A DNA stretch of 34,769 nucleotides from contig NZ_KK020676.1 of NCBI RefSeq assembly GCF_000307775.2, forward strand, positions 1,899,821 through 1,934,589, in the 5' to 3' direction. The DNA is from Stutzerimonas stutzeri KOS6 (GTDB lineage Bacteria > Pseudomonadota > Gammaproteobacteria > Pseudomonadales > Pseudomonadaceae). Positions 26,963-34,769 of this stretch are shown piece after piece. Under the pieces are notes generated by a model. It was not told the DNA's origin. It saw only the letters and a list, made by a program, of their open reading frames with translations, and ran no database searches. The translations under genes and the position numbers were made by a program. Each line of letters opens with the position of its first letter. Position 1 is the stretch's first letter.

Positions 26963-28033
26963 TCAGTTAGCGGCTTTCTTGAGAAAGGTCAGCAGCGCGA
27001 CTTCTTCCGCGCTCAGCCATTTGCGTTTTCGAGCTGCACGCAGCCGGGTCAGCGAGCCTTCGCTGAACGCCTGCAGGATCGCAGGGTGGATGTAGCACTG
27101 GCGGCACACCGCCGGTGTGTTGCCCAACTGGCTGGCGACCTGCTTGACCGTTTCGACCATGTTCTGTCGGGCAATGTGCTCCGATGACGCATCCAGCTTT
27201 CGCAGCCGCTCCAGCGCCAGGGCGCTGCCAGCCCAGGTGCGATAGTCCTTGGCGGTGAAGTCACGCCCGGTCATTTCACGCAGATAGGCATTCACGTCAC
27301 CGGAGCTGACGGCGTGGCGCTGGCCGTCCGCATCCAGGTACTGGAACAGCTGCTGCCCCGGTAATCCCATGCAGCGCCGCATGAGCCGGGCGAGGCGGCG
27401 GTCGCGCAAGGTAACCTCATGCTCTACGCCACTCTTGCCGCGGAAGCGAAAGCGAATTGAGGTGCCTCGAACATCCACATGCCGCGGGCGCAGTGTGGTC
27501 AGGCCATAGGAGCGATTGTCGCGGGCGTAACGCGGGTTGCCGATTCGTATCAGGGTCGACTCGAGCAGCAGAACCACCAGTGCCATGATTTTTTCGCGAG
27601 GCATTCCTGGGTGGGCGAGATGCTTTTCCAGCTTGCTGCGCAATTTCGGCAAGGCTTCGCCGAAATCGAGCATCCGCTCGTATTTGTTGCTGTCGCGGAC
27701 CTCTCGCCAGCGCGGGTGATAGCGATACTGCTTGCGTCCGCGGGCATCGCGCCCCGTGGCTTGCAGATGGCCTTGTGGGTCCGGGCAGATCCAGACGTCG
27801 CGATAGGCTGGTGGAATGGCCAGCTTATTGATTCGCCGGATGTCCTCCTCATCGCGAATCCGCTCGCCGTTCGGCTTGAAATAGATGAATTTCCCCCGCT
27901 GTTTTCGCCGGCTGACGCCGGGCTGTGCATCGTCGACGTAGTGGAGATCCGGCGGCAGGGTCGGGCACAGCAGGGTGCCAGTGTCACTGCTTTCGTCAGC
28001 GGGCACAGGACGCAGTCCATCAGCCACTGGCAA
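26963..28033 (-). CDS. DNA topoisomerase IB
   Basis: A type IB topoisomerase of the poxvirus-like bacterial class, about 356 residues, that relaxes supercoils through a 3'-phosphotyrosine link. Key regions are seen: the N-terminal DLHYVDDAQPGVSRRKQRGKF, RIGNPRYARDN, FRGKSGVEHE (catalytic Lys), KDYRTWAGS (catalytic Arg) and CYIHPAIL with the active Tyr. No ATG is in frame near the expected N-terminus. I place the start at TTG 28033 (GGAG 6 bases upstream), giving MPVADGLRPVP; GTG 28027 is an alternative. The long upstream frame (to 28351) covers other DNA and is not expected to be coding. Confidence 0.87.
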   Translation of the reverse strand: MPVADGLRPVPADESSDTGTLLCPTLPPDLHYVDDAQPGVSRRKQRGKFIYFKPNGERIRDEEDIRRINKLAIPPAYRDVWICPDPQGHLQATGRDARGRKQYRYHPRWREVRDSNKYERMLDFGEALPKLRSKLEKHLAHPGMPREKIMALVVLLLESTLIRIGNPRYARDNRSYGLTTLRPRHVDVRGTSIRFRFRGKSGVEHEVTLRDRRLARLMRRCMGLPGQQLFQYLDADGQRHAVSSGDVNAYLREMTGRDFTAKDYRTWAGSALALERLRKLDASSEHIARQNMVETVKQVASQLGNTPAVCRQCYIHPAILQAFSEGSLTRLRAARKRKWLSAEEVALLTFLKKAAN

Positions 28034-28119
28034 AAGGCCCTCCGTTACGCTTTCGTTATGCACGTGCGGCGGTATCCGCTGGGGGCCTCGCCAGCACCGC
28101 GGGCGAGGCGATCGCTGAC

Positions 28120-28284
28120 TCAGCTGTCCTTCTCGTCGCTGTTGCGCATCAGCAGTCGAATGGCTGCCACCAGTTCGTCGACCGCTTCGCGGTAGAGTTC
28201 GTGCTTGCCTTCGGTCTCTGCCTGGTCGGCATGTTTGCGAGCAGTCTCGAGGTGGTCGTTGATCGATGAATAGTCGCCAAGCAT
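28120..28284 (-). CDS. small acidic helical protein (54 aa)
   Basis: A short soluble protein, MLGDYSSINDHLETARKHAD... ending MRNSDEKDS, almost entirely helical and charged. The ATG at 28284 has AGGAG 6 bases upstream, which decides the start over an upstream ATG at 28323. It stands about 90 bases before the topoisomerase gene on the same strand. Function unknown. Confidence 0.7.
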   Translation of the reverse strand: MLGDYSSINDHLETARKHADQAETEGKHELYREAVDELVAAIRLLMRNSDEKDS

Positions 28285-28387
28285 GGTGTGCTCCTGCCTC
28301 TGGTTGGGAAAGATGGCTGTCATGAACAGATTTTTCTGCAGCCTCTAGCAACTGACCGGCAGCGGGTTCGACGGTTCTTACCGTGCA

Positions 28388-29080
28388 TCAGCGGGAGCGG
28401 AGCGTGGAAAGCGCTTTCGACCAGCTGGGATTGCCGCAACGAGGGCAGCTCTGAGCCTGCTGACTTTCGAACGCCTGGGGAAAACCGCAGCGGCTGCAGG
28501 CATACATGCCACTGGCGGGCACCTGTTGGAACACCGGGCGGTACTCGGGAGGCAGCACGGAAAGCCCGGGGCGAACAGCCTCGTCTTCATGAAAGTACAG
28601 GCTGACGTTGCCATCGTTTTCCAGAATGCCGAGTCTCACCTGACCGAGGTGCTCGACGCCCTGCTGGCGCAGTTCCATGAAGAACTCGTCAGCCGAGATA
28701 TTGAGACTGTCCAGGCTGCGCAGCTCGTAGATGCCGTCACGAATGATGGTCACCGGCTTGCCTTCCAGCCATACGCCGAACCGCGGGCTATGGTTCATGA
28801 AGAATACGGTGAGGCGATAGAGCGCCAGCAGCGTGACGAACACTGCCGCAACCGGCAGCAGCGGCACGTCGTCATAGAACGATACGTCCCCCGCAGCGGA
28901 GCCGAGGGTCAGGATGATCACCAGTTCGAAGACCGACAACTGGCGGATTCCGCGCCGTCCGCTGACCTTGAGGAAAACGAATACCGCTATGAAGGCAAGC
29001 AGCGCCCGCAGTGCCACCTCCATGACGAACATCAGCGGAAATTCGTGCAAGAGCATGCGCTGCAGGTCGAAGGGGGTCAT
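28388..29080 (-). CDS. DUF421 (YetF-type) membrane protein with a C-terminal zinc ribbon
   Basis: A 230-residue protein. Three membrane segments (about residues 18-95, including FVMEVALRALLAFIAVFVFL and SVFELVIILTLGSAAGD) precede the soluble DUF421 domain (WLEGKPVTIIRDGIYELRSL). The last 35 residues add C-x2-C (CSRCG) and C-x2-C (CPRCG), a rubredoxin/ribbon-like zinc site. The ATG at 29080 follows from the family N-terminus and from GAAGG upstream. Function unknown; the family is linked to spore or envelope roles elsewhere. Confidence 0.85.
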   Translation of the reverse strand: MTPFDLQRMLLHEFPLMFVMEVALRALLAFIAVFVFLKVSGRRGIRQLSVFELVIILTLGSAAGDVSFYDDVPLLPVAAVFVTLLALYRLTVFFMNHSPRFGVWLEGKPVTIIRDGIYELRSLDSLNISADEFFMELRQQGVEHLGQVRLGILENDGNVSLYFHEDEAVRPGLSVLPPEYRPVFQQVPASGMYACSRCGFPQAFESQQAQSCPRCGNPSWSKALSTLRSR

Positions 29081-29185
29081 TTCCAGGTCATCCTTCCGGT
29101 CGAAGCGGGCAGGAGAGGACAGCAGCGCAGATGCGCTGCGCCGAAAACTTCGGCGCAACCATGCGCTGCGCTACTCGACATGAGG

Positions 29186-29467
29186 TCAGCGGGCTGGCGC
29201 TACGTTGAAGTCCAGATCAATGCCGTCGCCACTGCCGTCACCTACCACTGAACCGACCGACGGCTTGTGGGTGACCTCGCGTCCGGTGTAGAAATCGCAG
29301 AGATGGCGCTGTGCGACCTCGTAGATATGGTCGATCAGTCCGGGGCTCTGAGCATCTCTCGGGACGATGAAGTGCAGCCGGACATGGTGTTCGTCCGGCC
29401 CCTGGGGTAGATCGCCGAGGCCGCTGCTCTGCCACTGGTCGTTGACGTATGCTTCTGCGCCTTTCAT
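29186..29467 (-). CDS. hypothetical protein (93 aa)
   Basis: A small protein starting MKGAEAYVNDQWQSSGLGDL; it has a histidine-rich middle (EHHVRLHFIVPRD) and an acidic Gly-rich tail (GDGSGDGIDLDFNVAPAR). GGGAG lies 6 bases before the ATG. No signal peptide or membrane segment. Family not recognised. Confidence 0.65.
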   Translation of the reverse strand: MKGAEAYVNDQWQSSGLGDLPQGPDEHHVRLHFIVPRDAQSPGLIDHIYEVAQRHLCDFYTGREVTHKPSVGSVVGDGSGDGIDLDFNVAPAR

Positions 29468-29560
29468 CTGCTTCTCCCGATTTGCCTGTTCAACGTAGGA
29501 CCGTCAAACAGGCGAATGGATCAGTCGAGAACTCACGCGCCAGGCATATGGGGGAGTACG

Positions 29561-29595
29561 AAAAAAGGCCTGGGGCAGGGCGGCAGGCCTTCTTT
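29561..29595 (-). terminator. intrinsic terminator for the 29611-29880 gene
   Basis: AAGGCCTG (29565-29572) pairs with CAGGCCTT (29584-29591). On the minus strand the hairpin is followed by six T (29566-29561), and it starts about 20 bases past that gene's stop. Confidence 0.75.
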
Positions 29596-29610
29596 CGCAA
29601 GACGTGGTGA

Positions 29611-29880
29611 TTACTCGGGCATGTGCCAGGGCGAGAAATGGGCGCCGTCGCGGCTCAGTTGCTCGCGGGCTTGCTCCAGGGTCTCGCCGAGCTTGATTGG
29701 ATCGGTGAAGACGCTGCTGGACATCTTGCAGCGGCCCAGCAGGCGCGCTTCATTGCGATCTACGACGGTGATGCTGACTTCACCGTTTCCTTCGGGCAGC
29801 GTCCAGGCGACGCACTGGAATGGCTTGAACGCACGGTCGGTGATCAAAAGGGCTTCGTTGATACGCAGCGGGGTGTGCAT
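29611..29880 (-). CDS. conserved hypothetical protein (89 aa)
   Basis: A small soluble protein (MHTPLRINEALLITDRAF ... AHFSPWHMPE). The middle (CVAWTLPEGNGEVSITVVDRNE) looks like a beta hairpin, and the C-terminal half is helical. An AGAGAGA ribosome site precedes the ATG. A clear terminator follows. Function and family are unknown to me. Confidence 0.7.
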   Translation of the reverse strand: MHTPLRINEALLITDRAFKPFQCVAWTLPEGNGEVSITVVDRNEARLLGRCKMSSSVFTDPIKLGETLEQAREQLSRDGAHFSPWHMPE

Positions 29881-30227
29881 GGGGCATGTCTCTCTGTGTG
29901 ATACCCAAAATACCTGCAGCCAAGTTCGTTGGCGTTGGTCTTACATTGCAGTTGATGTACCCAGAGGACGGGCGAGTCACATGCGAGTTCAAAAATTTCT
30001 GAGCCGCTACGCAATTAGCCAAAGGTATAGGTCTTGCGCATGGCTTGCGAATGCCTGAGCGCATCATTTAACTCGTTGTATTAGAAAGAAATAATAGAAA
30101 TAACCGGCGCCTCGGCGGGCCTGCCGAGGTTTACGGCTATCTGCCGTTGCGACAACTTGTCGCGAGCCCGAAGTGCAATAACCAGAGACGTGACGTCAGC
30201 GGCGAGCAGCTATCGACGCGCTGCGTC
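29881..30227. other. gene-free region with a hairpin
   Basis: About 350 bases between the small gene and the chemoreceptor gene. CCTCGGC (30110-30116) pairs with GCCGAGG (30123-30129), a strong hairpin. I see no supported gene. Confidence 0.5.
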
Positions 30228-30262
30228 AAAAGAGGGCGGTCCGCTCGCTGGAAGCGGACCGC
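30228..30262 (-). terminator. intrinsic terminator of the chemoreceptor gene
   Basis: GCGGTCCGCT (30236-30245) pairs with AGCGGACCGC (30253-30262). On the minus strand it is followed by CCCTCTTTTG. It lies about 11 bases past the chemoreceptor stop. Confidence 0.8.
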
Positions 30263-30273
30263 TAGGTGCGGCG

Positions 30274-31908
30274 TCAGACTCGGAACTGGCTGAGCAGACG
30301 ATTGAGCTGGCTGGCCAGCTCGCCCAGGCGTTTGCCTGCCTCACTGGAGTGTTCGGCTGCCAGCGTGCTTTCCTGAGCCAGTCCGGTTGCCTGGGTCACG
30401 TTCTGATTGATTTCCTCCACCACGTGGGACTGCTGCAGCGTGGCGCTGGCAATCGAGGCGTTGACGCCCGACAGGTTGCGCAGGGCCTGGGCGATTTCAG
30501 CGAGGCTTTCACCTGCCTGGCTGGCTTGCTCCACGGTGAGTTGCGACGCGCGATTGCTTTCCATGATGACGTTCACCGCCGCGCCGGAGTTCTTCTGCAG
30601 GCGTTCTATCATTCCCTGGATCTCGGCCGTCGACTGCTGTGTGCGCTGGGCCAGCAGGCGGACCTCGTCTGCCACGACGGCGAAGCCGCGTCCCTGTTCC
30701 CCGGCCCGGGCCGCTTCGATCGCCGCATTCAGCGCCAGGAGATTGGTCTGTTCGGCGATCGAGCCGATGACCTCGAGTACCGAACCGATCTTCGTGGTTT
30801 CGTCGGCCAGTGACTGGATGACGTCCACGGCCTGGCTGATGGTTGCCGAAAGTGCGTCGATCTGCTGCAGGCTCGTCTCGATATTGCGCTGTCCGAGGCC
30901 TGCCTGGTTTTCCGCCGCGCCCACCTCGGTGGAGGCATGCTCGGCATTCTTGGCGACTTCCTGCACCGCGTAGGTGACTTCGTTGACAGCCGTAGCAACA
31001 TGCTCCATCTGCAGCATCTGCCGTTGACTTTGCTCATGCGCCTGGCCGGACAGCTCGCTGAGCGAGCGCGAGGACTGGTCAAGGGCCCCGGCAGTCTCGA
31101 ACAACTGGCCGACCACCGTACGTAGCTTCTGCGTGAACCGGTTGAAGTCGCGGCCAAGCGTGGTCAGTTCATCGTTGCCGGAAACGTCCAGCGTGCGGCT
31201 GAGATCGGCTTCGCCGCTGGCGATATTGGCCATCGCCCCGATGGTTTGGTGTATCGGGCCGACGATGCTGCGGATCAGGATGGCGACCATGGCGGACATG
31301 ATCGCAGCGATGAACAGGCCAATGAAGGAAAAGCGTACCACGTAGTTCCAGAACTCCTGTTCGACGTCGTCTACGTAGATGCCCGATCCGATGATCCAGC
31401 CCCACGGTTTGAACAGCTGGACATAGGAGATTTTCGGCACGGGATCTTGCTGGCCCGGCTTGGCCCACATGTAGTCGACCAGGCCCGCACCGTCGCGCCG
31501 AGCGATCGCTACCATCTCGTTGAACAGCTGCTTGCCGTCCGGGTCCTCGATCTTCGACAGGTCCTGACCTTCGAGCTTGGGCTGCATCGGATGCATGATC
31601 ATGGTCGGGCCGAGATCGTTGATCCAGAAGTAATCCTGGCCGTCATAACGCAGCAGGCGTACCTGTTCGATGGCGGCACGCTGAGCTTCGGCCGTACTCA
31701 TCGCGCCGCTGGTTTCCAGCTGCCGGTAATGCTCGAAAACACCGGTGGCTGCTTCAACCACGTTGCGCGTCCCTTCCTGCTTGCCTTTGTAAAGATCGGA
31801 GCGGACCTGCTGGATCATCAGCAGGCCGAGGATGAACAGCATGGCGACGGCGAACACGGGAATCAGCCAAAGACGCCTGCTGATGGGGATATTACGCAGC
31901 AGATTCAT
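30274..31908 (-). CDS. methyl-accepting chemotaxis protein with a periplasmic sCache_2-type domain
   Basis: A 544-residue chemoreceptor. TM1 is about residues 11-34 and TM2 about 192-214. Between them is a single-Cache domain ([20 protein letters not shown] and [15 protein letters not shown]), typical of sCache_2. HAMP and a standard signalling domain follow, with the hairpin tip [32 protein letters not shown]. No C-terminal CheR/CheB pentapeptide is visible. sCache_2 domains often bind organic acids, so a carboxylate ligand is a reasonable guess. The gene stands alone. Confidence 0.93.
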   Translation of the reverse strand: MNLLRNIPISRRLWLIPVFAVAMLFILGLLMIQQVRSDLYKGKQEGTRNVVEAATGVFEHYRQLETSGAMSTAEAQRAAIEQVRLLRYDGQDYFWINDLGPTMIMHPMQPKLEGQDLSKIEDPDGKQLFNEMVAIARRDGAGLVDYMWAKPGQQDPVPKISYVQLFKPWGWIIGSGIYVDDVEQEFWNYVVRFSFIGLFIAAIMSAMVAILIRSIVGPIHQTIGAMANIASGEADLSRTLDVSGNDELTTLGRDFNRFTQKLRTVVGQLFETAGALDQSSRSLSELSGQAHEQSQRQMLQMEHVATAVNEVTYAVQEVAKNAEHASTEVGAAENQAGLGQRNIETSLQQIDALSATISQAVDVIQSLADETTKIGSVLEVIGSIAEQTNLLALNAAIEAARAGEQGRGFAVVADEVRLLAQRTQQSTAEIQGMIERLQKNSGAAVNVIMESNRASQLTVEQASQAGESLAEIAQALRNLSGVNASIASATLQQSHVVEEINQNVTQATGLAQESTLAAEHSSEAGKRLGELASQLNRLLSQFRV

Positions 31909-32244
31909 GAATGCAGCTCCTTGATGTCTTTATTATCTTTTGGCGAGTAGGTGGATCGATACTCGAAGCATCAGCCGTGACGACGGCGCCGGCTCGCGTG
32001 GGCCGGCGGCTTGAAGCCTGTGCGCCGGATCCAGTGACCCGCGGATTGGATGCGTTCGGCCACTTGTTGCTGGCCTGGCTGGCCATGTATGGCTTTTCGG
32101 CTACACGTGGCTAAAAATGAGCCCCTTTTCCTCAGCCGTGGAATTTAATTCGCCGCGGCGAGTCAGAACAGCGCTCAGATGGCTTTCTGATATATACCTT
32201 GGTGGCATTCATGCGCGATGTACAGCATCGCTTTTGGGGAGTAG
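31909..32244. other. intergenic region, 336 bp, no supported gene
   Basis: Between the divergent chemoreceptor and uppP genes; must hold both promoters. The overlapping small ORFs show no family features. No repeat or RNA seen. Confidence 0.5.
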
Positions 32245-33075
32245 ATGGATCTTTGGATTGCGGTTCAGGCGTTGATTTTGGGTGTGGTAGAAGGGGTCAC
32301 GGAGTTCCTTCCGGTGTCCAGCACCGGTCATCAGATCATCGTGGCGGACCTGATCGGTTTTGGCGGCGAACGAGCGCTGGCCTTCAACATCATCATCCAG
32401 TTGGGCGCGATACTGGCAGTGATCTGGGAGTACCGGCGCAAGATCATCGACGTGGTGGTCGGCCTGCCCAGGGAGCGCCAGGCGCAGAAGTTCACGGTCA
32501 ACCTGCTGGTCGCCTTCATGCCCGCCGTCGTGCTGGGCGTAGCCTTCGCCGACCTGATTCATGAATACCTGTTCAATCCCATCACCGTGGCTGCTGCGCT
32601 GGTAGTGGGGGGCATCGTCATGCTCTGGGCAGAGAAGCGGGACCATGCGATCCGCGCCGAGACGGTCGATGACATGAACTGGGTGCTGGCGCTGAAAGTC
32701 GGCTTTGCCCAGTGTCTGGCGCTGGTGCCGGGTACGTCGCGCTCGGGCTCGACCATCATCGGCGGGCTGCTGTTCGGTTTGTCACGCAAGGCTGCTACCG
32801 AGTTTTCCTTCTTCCTGGCCATGCCGACCATGGTGGGGGCTGCGGTCTATTCCGGTTACAAGTACCGCGACCTGTTCCAGCCCGGCGACTTCGCCGTGTT
32901 CGCCATTGGCTTCGTCACCTCCTTCATCTTTGCCATGCTGGCGGTGCGTGCGCTGCTGAAGTTCATCGGCAATCACAGCTATGCAGCATTCGCCTGGTAC
33001 CGGATCGGCTTCGGCCTGCTGATTCTCGCCACCTGGCAGCTGGGCATGATCGACTGGAGCACTGCGGCGGGCTAA
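32245..33075 (+). CDS. uppP: undecaprenyl-diphosphatase
   Basis: A 276-residue inner-membrane enzyme (UppP/BacA) that recycles the lipid carrier for peptidoglycan by removing a phosphate from undecaprenyl diphosphate. The catalytic motifs are intact: [15 protein letters not shown] near the N-terminus and [13 protein letters not shown] in the middle. About eight membrane segments are present. GGGGAG lies just before the ATG. A terminator follows at 33111-33142. Confidence 0.96.
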   Translation: MDLWIAVQALILGVVEGVTEFLPVSSTGHQIIVADLIGFGGERALAFNIIIQLGAILAVIWEYRRKIIDVVVGLPRERQAQKFTVNLLVAFMPAVVLGVAFADLIHEYLFNPITVAAALVVGGIVMLWAEKRDHAIRAETVDDMNWVLALKVGFAQCLALVPGTSRSGSTIIGGLLFGLSRKAATEFSFFLAMPTMVGAAVYSGYKYRDLFQPGDFAVFAIGFVTSFIFAMLAVRALLKFIGNHSYAAFAWYRIGFGLLILATWQLGMIDWSTAAG

Positions 33076-33110
33076 CCGTGGCCGCAGCACCGTTCAGGAC
33101 CTGAAAAGCA

Positions 33111-33142
33111 AACGCCCCAACATCTGTCGGGGCGTTTTTTTT
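33111..33142 (+). terminator. intrinsic terminator after uppP, probably bidirectional
   Basis: AACGCCCC (33111-33118) pairs with GGGGCGTT (33129-33136), followed by a run of eight T in total (33135-33142). On the minus strand the same hairpin is followed by TTTGCTTTTC, so it may also stop ybiT. Confidence 0.9.
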
Positions 33143-33154
33143 GATTCCGCTGAG

Positions 33155-33188
33155 GCGGGCATCGGTCTTTGGTCAATGCCGATCCCGC
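33155..33188 (-). other. hairpin after the ybiT stop
   Basis: GCGGG-ATCGG (33155-33165) pairs with CCGAT-CCCGC (33179-33188), with one bulged base. It lies 10 bases past the ybiT stop without a T-run, and may stabilise the message end. Confidence 0.4.
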
Positions 33189-33197
33189 CACCTCATT

Positions 33198-34769
33198 TCA
33201 GACGAGCACGCCCTGGCTGCGCAGGTAGTCGTCGTAGCTGCCGCTGAAGTCGGTCACGCCGTTTTCCGACAGCTCGATGATGCGCGTAGCCAGCGAGCTG
33301 ACGAACTCGCGGTCGTGGCTGACGAAGATCAGCGTGCCCGGGTAGTTCTCCAGCGCCAGGTTGAGCGCCTCGATGGATTCCATGTCGAGGTGGTTGGTCG
33401 GTTCGTCCATCACCAGCACGTTGGGCTTCTGCAGGATCAGCTTGCCGAACAGCATGCGGCCCTGCTCGCCACCGGAGATGACCTTGACCGACTTGAGGAT
33501 CTCGTCGTTGGAGAACAGCATGCGGCCGAGGGTGCCGCGCACCAGTTGCTCGCCGCCCTGGGTCCACTGCCCCATCCAGTCGAATAGGCTGACGTCATCC
33601 TCGAAGTCATGCGCGTGGTCCTGGGCGTAATAGCCGTAGTCGGCGCTCTCGGTCCACTTGACGCTGCCGCTGTCCGGGGTCAGTTCGCCGACCAGGGTGC
33701 GCAGCAGGGTGGTCTTGCCGATACCGTTCGGCCCGATGATCGCCACACGCTCGCCGGCCTCGACGGTGAAGCTGAAGTTCTTGAACAGTTCCTTGTCGTC
33801 GAAGCCCTTGGACAGGCGCTCGACGGTCACTGCCTGGCGGTGCAGCTTCTTGGTCTGCTCGAAGCGGATGAACGGGCTGATACGGCTGGACGGCTTGACC
33901 TCGGCCAGCTGGATCTTGTCGATCTGCTTGGCGCGGCTGGTGGCCTGCTTGGCCTTGGAGGCGTTGGCCGAGAAGCGGCTGACAAAGGTTTGCAGTTCGG
34001 CGATCTGCGCCTTCTTCTTGGCGTTGTCCGACAGCAACTGCTCGCGCGACTGGGTGGCGGCGGTCATGTACTCGTCGTAGTTGCCCGGGAACAGGCGCAG
34101 CTCGCCGTAGTCCAGGTCGGCCATGTGGGTGCAGACCGAGTTCAGGAAGTGGCGGTCGTGGGAAATGATGATCATGGTGCTGTTACGCGCCGTCAGAATC
34201 GTTTCCAGCCAGCGGATGGTGTTGATGTCCAGGTGGTTGGTCGGTTCGTCCAGCAGCAGCACATCCGGATCGGAGAACAGTGCCTGGGCCAGCAGCACGC
34301 GCAGCTTCCAGCCGGGTGCGACTTCGCTCATCGGGCCGAAGTGCTGTTCCAGCGGAATGCCCAGGCCGAGCAGCAGCTCGCCGGCCCGGGATTCGGCGGT
34401 GTAACCGTCCATCTCGGCGAATTCACCTTCGAGCTCGCCGACCTTCATGCCGTCCTCTTCGCTCATCTCCGGCAGCGAATAGATGCGGTCGCGCTCAGCC
34501 TTGACCTTCCACAGCTCCTCGTGACCCATGATCACCGTGTCGATCACGTTGAATTCTTCGTAAGCGAACTGATCCTGGCGCAGCTTGCCCAGGCGCACGT
34601 TCGGCTCGAGCATCACCTGGCCGGCGGACGGTTCCAGGTCGCCACCGAGGATCTTCATGAAGGTCGACTTGCCGCAGCCATTGGCGCCGATCAGGCCGTA
34701 GCGGTTGCCACCGCCGAATTTGACGGAAACGTTTTCGAACAGCGGCTTGGCACCAAACTGCATGGTGAT
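33198..34769 (-). CDS. ybiT: ABC-F ATPase, YbiT type (5' end beyond the window)
   Basis: At least 523 residues are present; the frame (…[20 protein letters not shown]) is still open at the window edge, and YbiT proteins normally begin about six residues earlier, so a few N-terminal codons are missing. Two ATPase cassettes have Walker [10 protein letters not shown] and GPNGIGKTT, signature ISGGE in the second cassette (degenerate APGWK in the first) and DEPTNHLD in both. Between them is the basic coiled linker typical of ABC-F factors. These proteins bind the ribosome E site and adjust translation; YbiT's exact role is not settled. Confidence 0.93.
   Translation of the reverse strand: MTMQFGAKPLFENVSVKFGGGNRYGLIGANGCGKSTFMKILGGDLEPSAGQVMLEPNVRLGKLRQDQFAYEEFNVIDTVIMGHEELWKVKAERDRIYSLPEMSEEDGMKVGELEGEFAEMDGYTAESRAGELLLGLGIPLEQHFGPMSEVAPGWKLRVLLAQALFSDPDVLLLDEPTNHLDINTIRWLETILTARNSTMIIISHDRHFLNSVCTHMADLDYGELRLFPGNYDEYMTAATQSREQLLSDNAKKKAQIAELQTFVSRFSANASKAKQATSRAKQIDKIQLAEVKPSSRISPFIRFEQTKKLHRQAVTVERLSKGFDDKELFKNFSFTVEAGERVAIIGPNGIGKTTLLRTLVGELTPDSGSVKWTESADYGYYAQDHAHDFEDDVSLFDWMGQWTQGGEQLVRGTLGRMLFSNDEILKSVKVISGGEQGRMLFGKLILQKPNVLVMDEPTNHLDMESIEALNLALENYPGTLIFVSHDREFVSSLATRIIELSENGVTDFSGSYDDYLRSQGVLV

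Noticed and set aside
28034..28351. Upstream extension of the topoisomerase IB frame
   Set aside because: It overlaps the 54-residue gene at 28120-28284, which has a good ribosome site, and adds Arg/Ser-rich residues not found in the family.

Overview
The window reads as a chromosomal segment of a Pseudomonas, most likely of the P. stutzeri (Stutzerimonas) group. Housekeeping genes are GC-rich, with Pseudomonas-type neighbours: the nitrite/sulfite reductase cysI with a DUF934 gene, metH divergent from the fatty-acid cis/trans isomerase gene cti, then nfuA. Short REP-like palindromes occur. Between about 11.6 and 17.2 kb lies an AT-rich chromosomal integron whose attC sites look like the Pseudomonas attC repeats known from P. 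stutzeri. The species call is an inference from this context.

Layout. 0.2-2.4 kb: cysI and its DUF934 partner (sulfur assimilation). 2.6-5.6 kb: two very small membrane proteins, an Hsp20 gene behind an apparent Anr/FNR-type promoter, a membrane protein, and a leucine-rich-repeat protein kinase. 5.7-9.5 kb: an RlmN-like radical-SAM RNA methyltransferase paralog, an MFS transporter, a DUF1883 protein and an EamA transporter. 9.6-10.6 kb: a two-gene vitamin B3 salvage unit (pnuC plus a NadR-like kinase, overlapping by 4 bp). 11.6-17.2 kb: the integron. 17.5-24.8 kb: UPF0158, metH, cti, nfuA. 25.0-26.9 kb: a REC-CheC response regulator followed by a PAS-GGDEF diguanylate cyclase. 27.0-29.9 kb: topoisomerase IB, a DUF421 membrane protein with a zinc ribbon, and small proteins. 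30.3-34.8 kb: a chemoreceptor, uppP, and ybiT (cut by the window edge).

The integron is the most informative part. intI (16482-17168, + strand) diverges from an array of eight cassettes, all read on the minus strand away from attI and separated by seven recognisable attC sites. The integrase has an in-frame deletion of its central part and an Arg where a catalytic His is expected, so it should be inactive. Cassettes near attI (1, 2, 4, 6) have intact genes. Cassettes 3, 5, 7 and 8 carry apparent single-base deletions or a nonsense codon, and the two attC sites with damaged core triplets (attC5 and attC7) are in the distal half. The picture is of a frozen, decaying array. Because four of the lesions are single-base losses, three of them in A/T runs, sequencing error must be excluded first. 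Cassette products include an HNH nuclease, a PIN/NYN-like nuclease with a winged-helix tail (now split by a stop), and mostly membrane-anchored proteins of unknown function.
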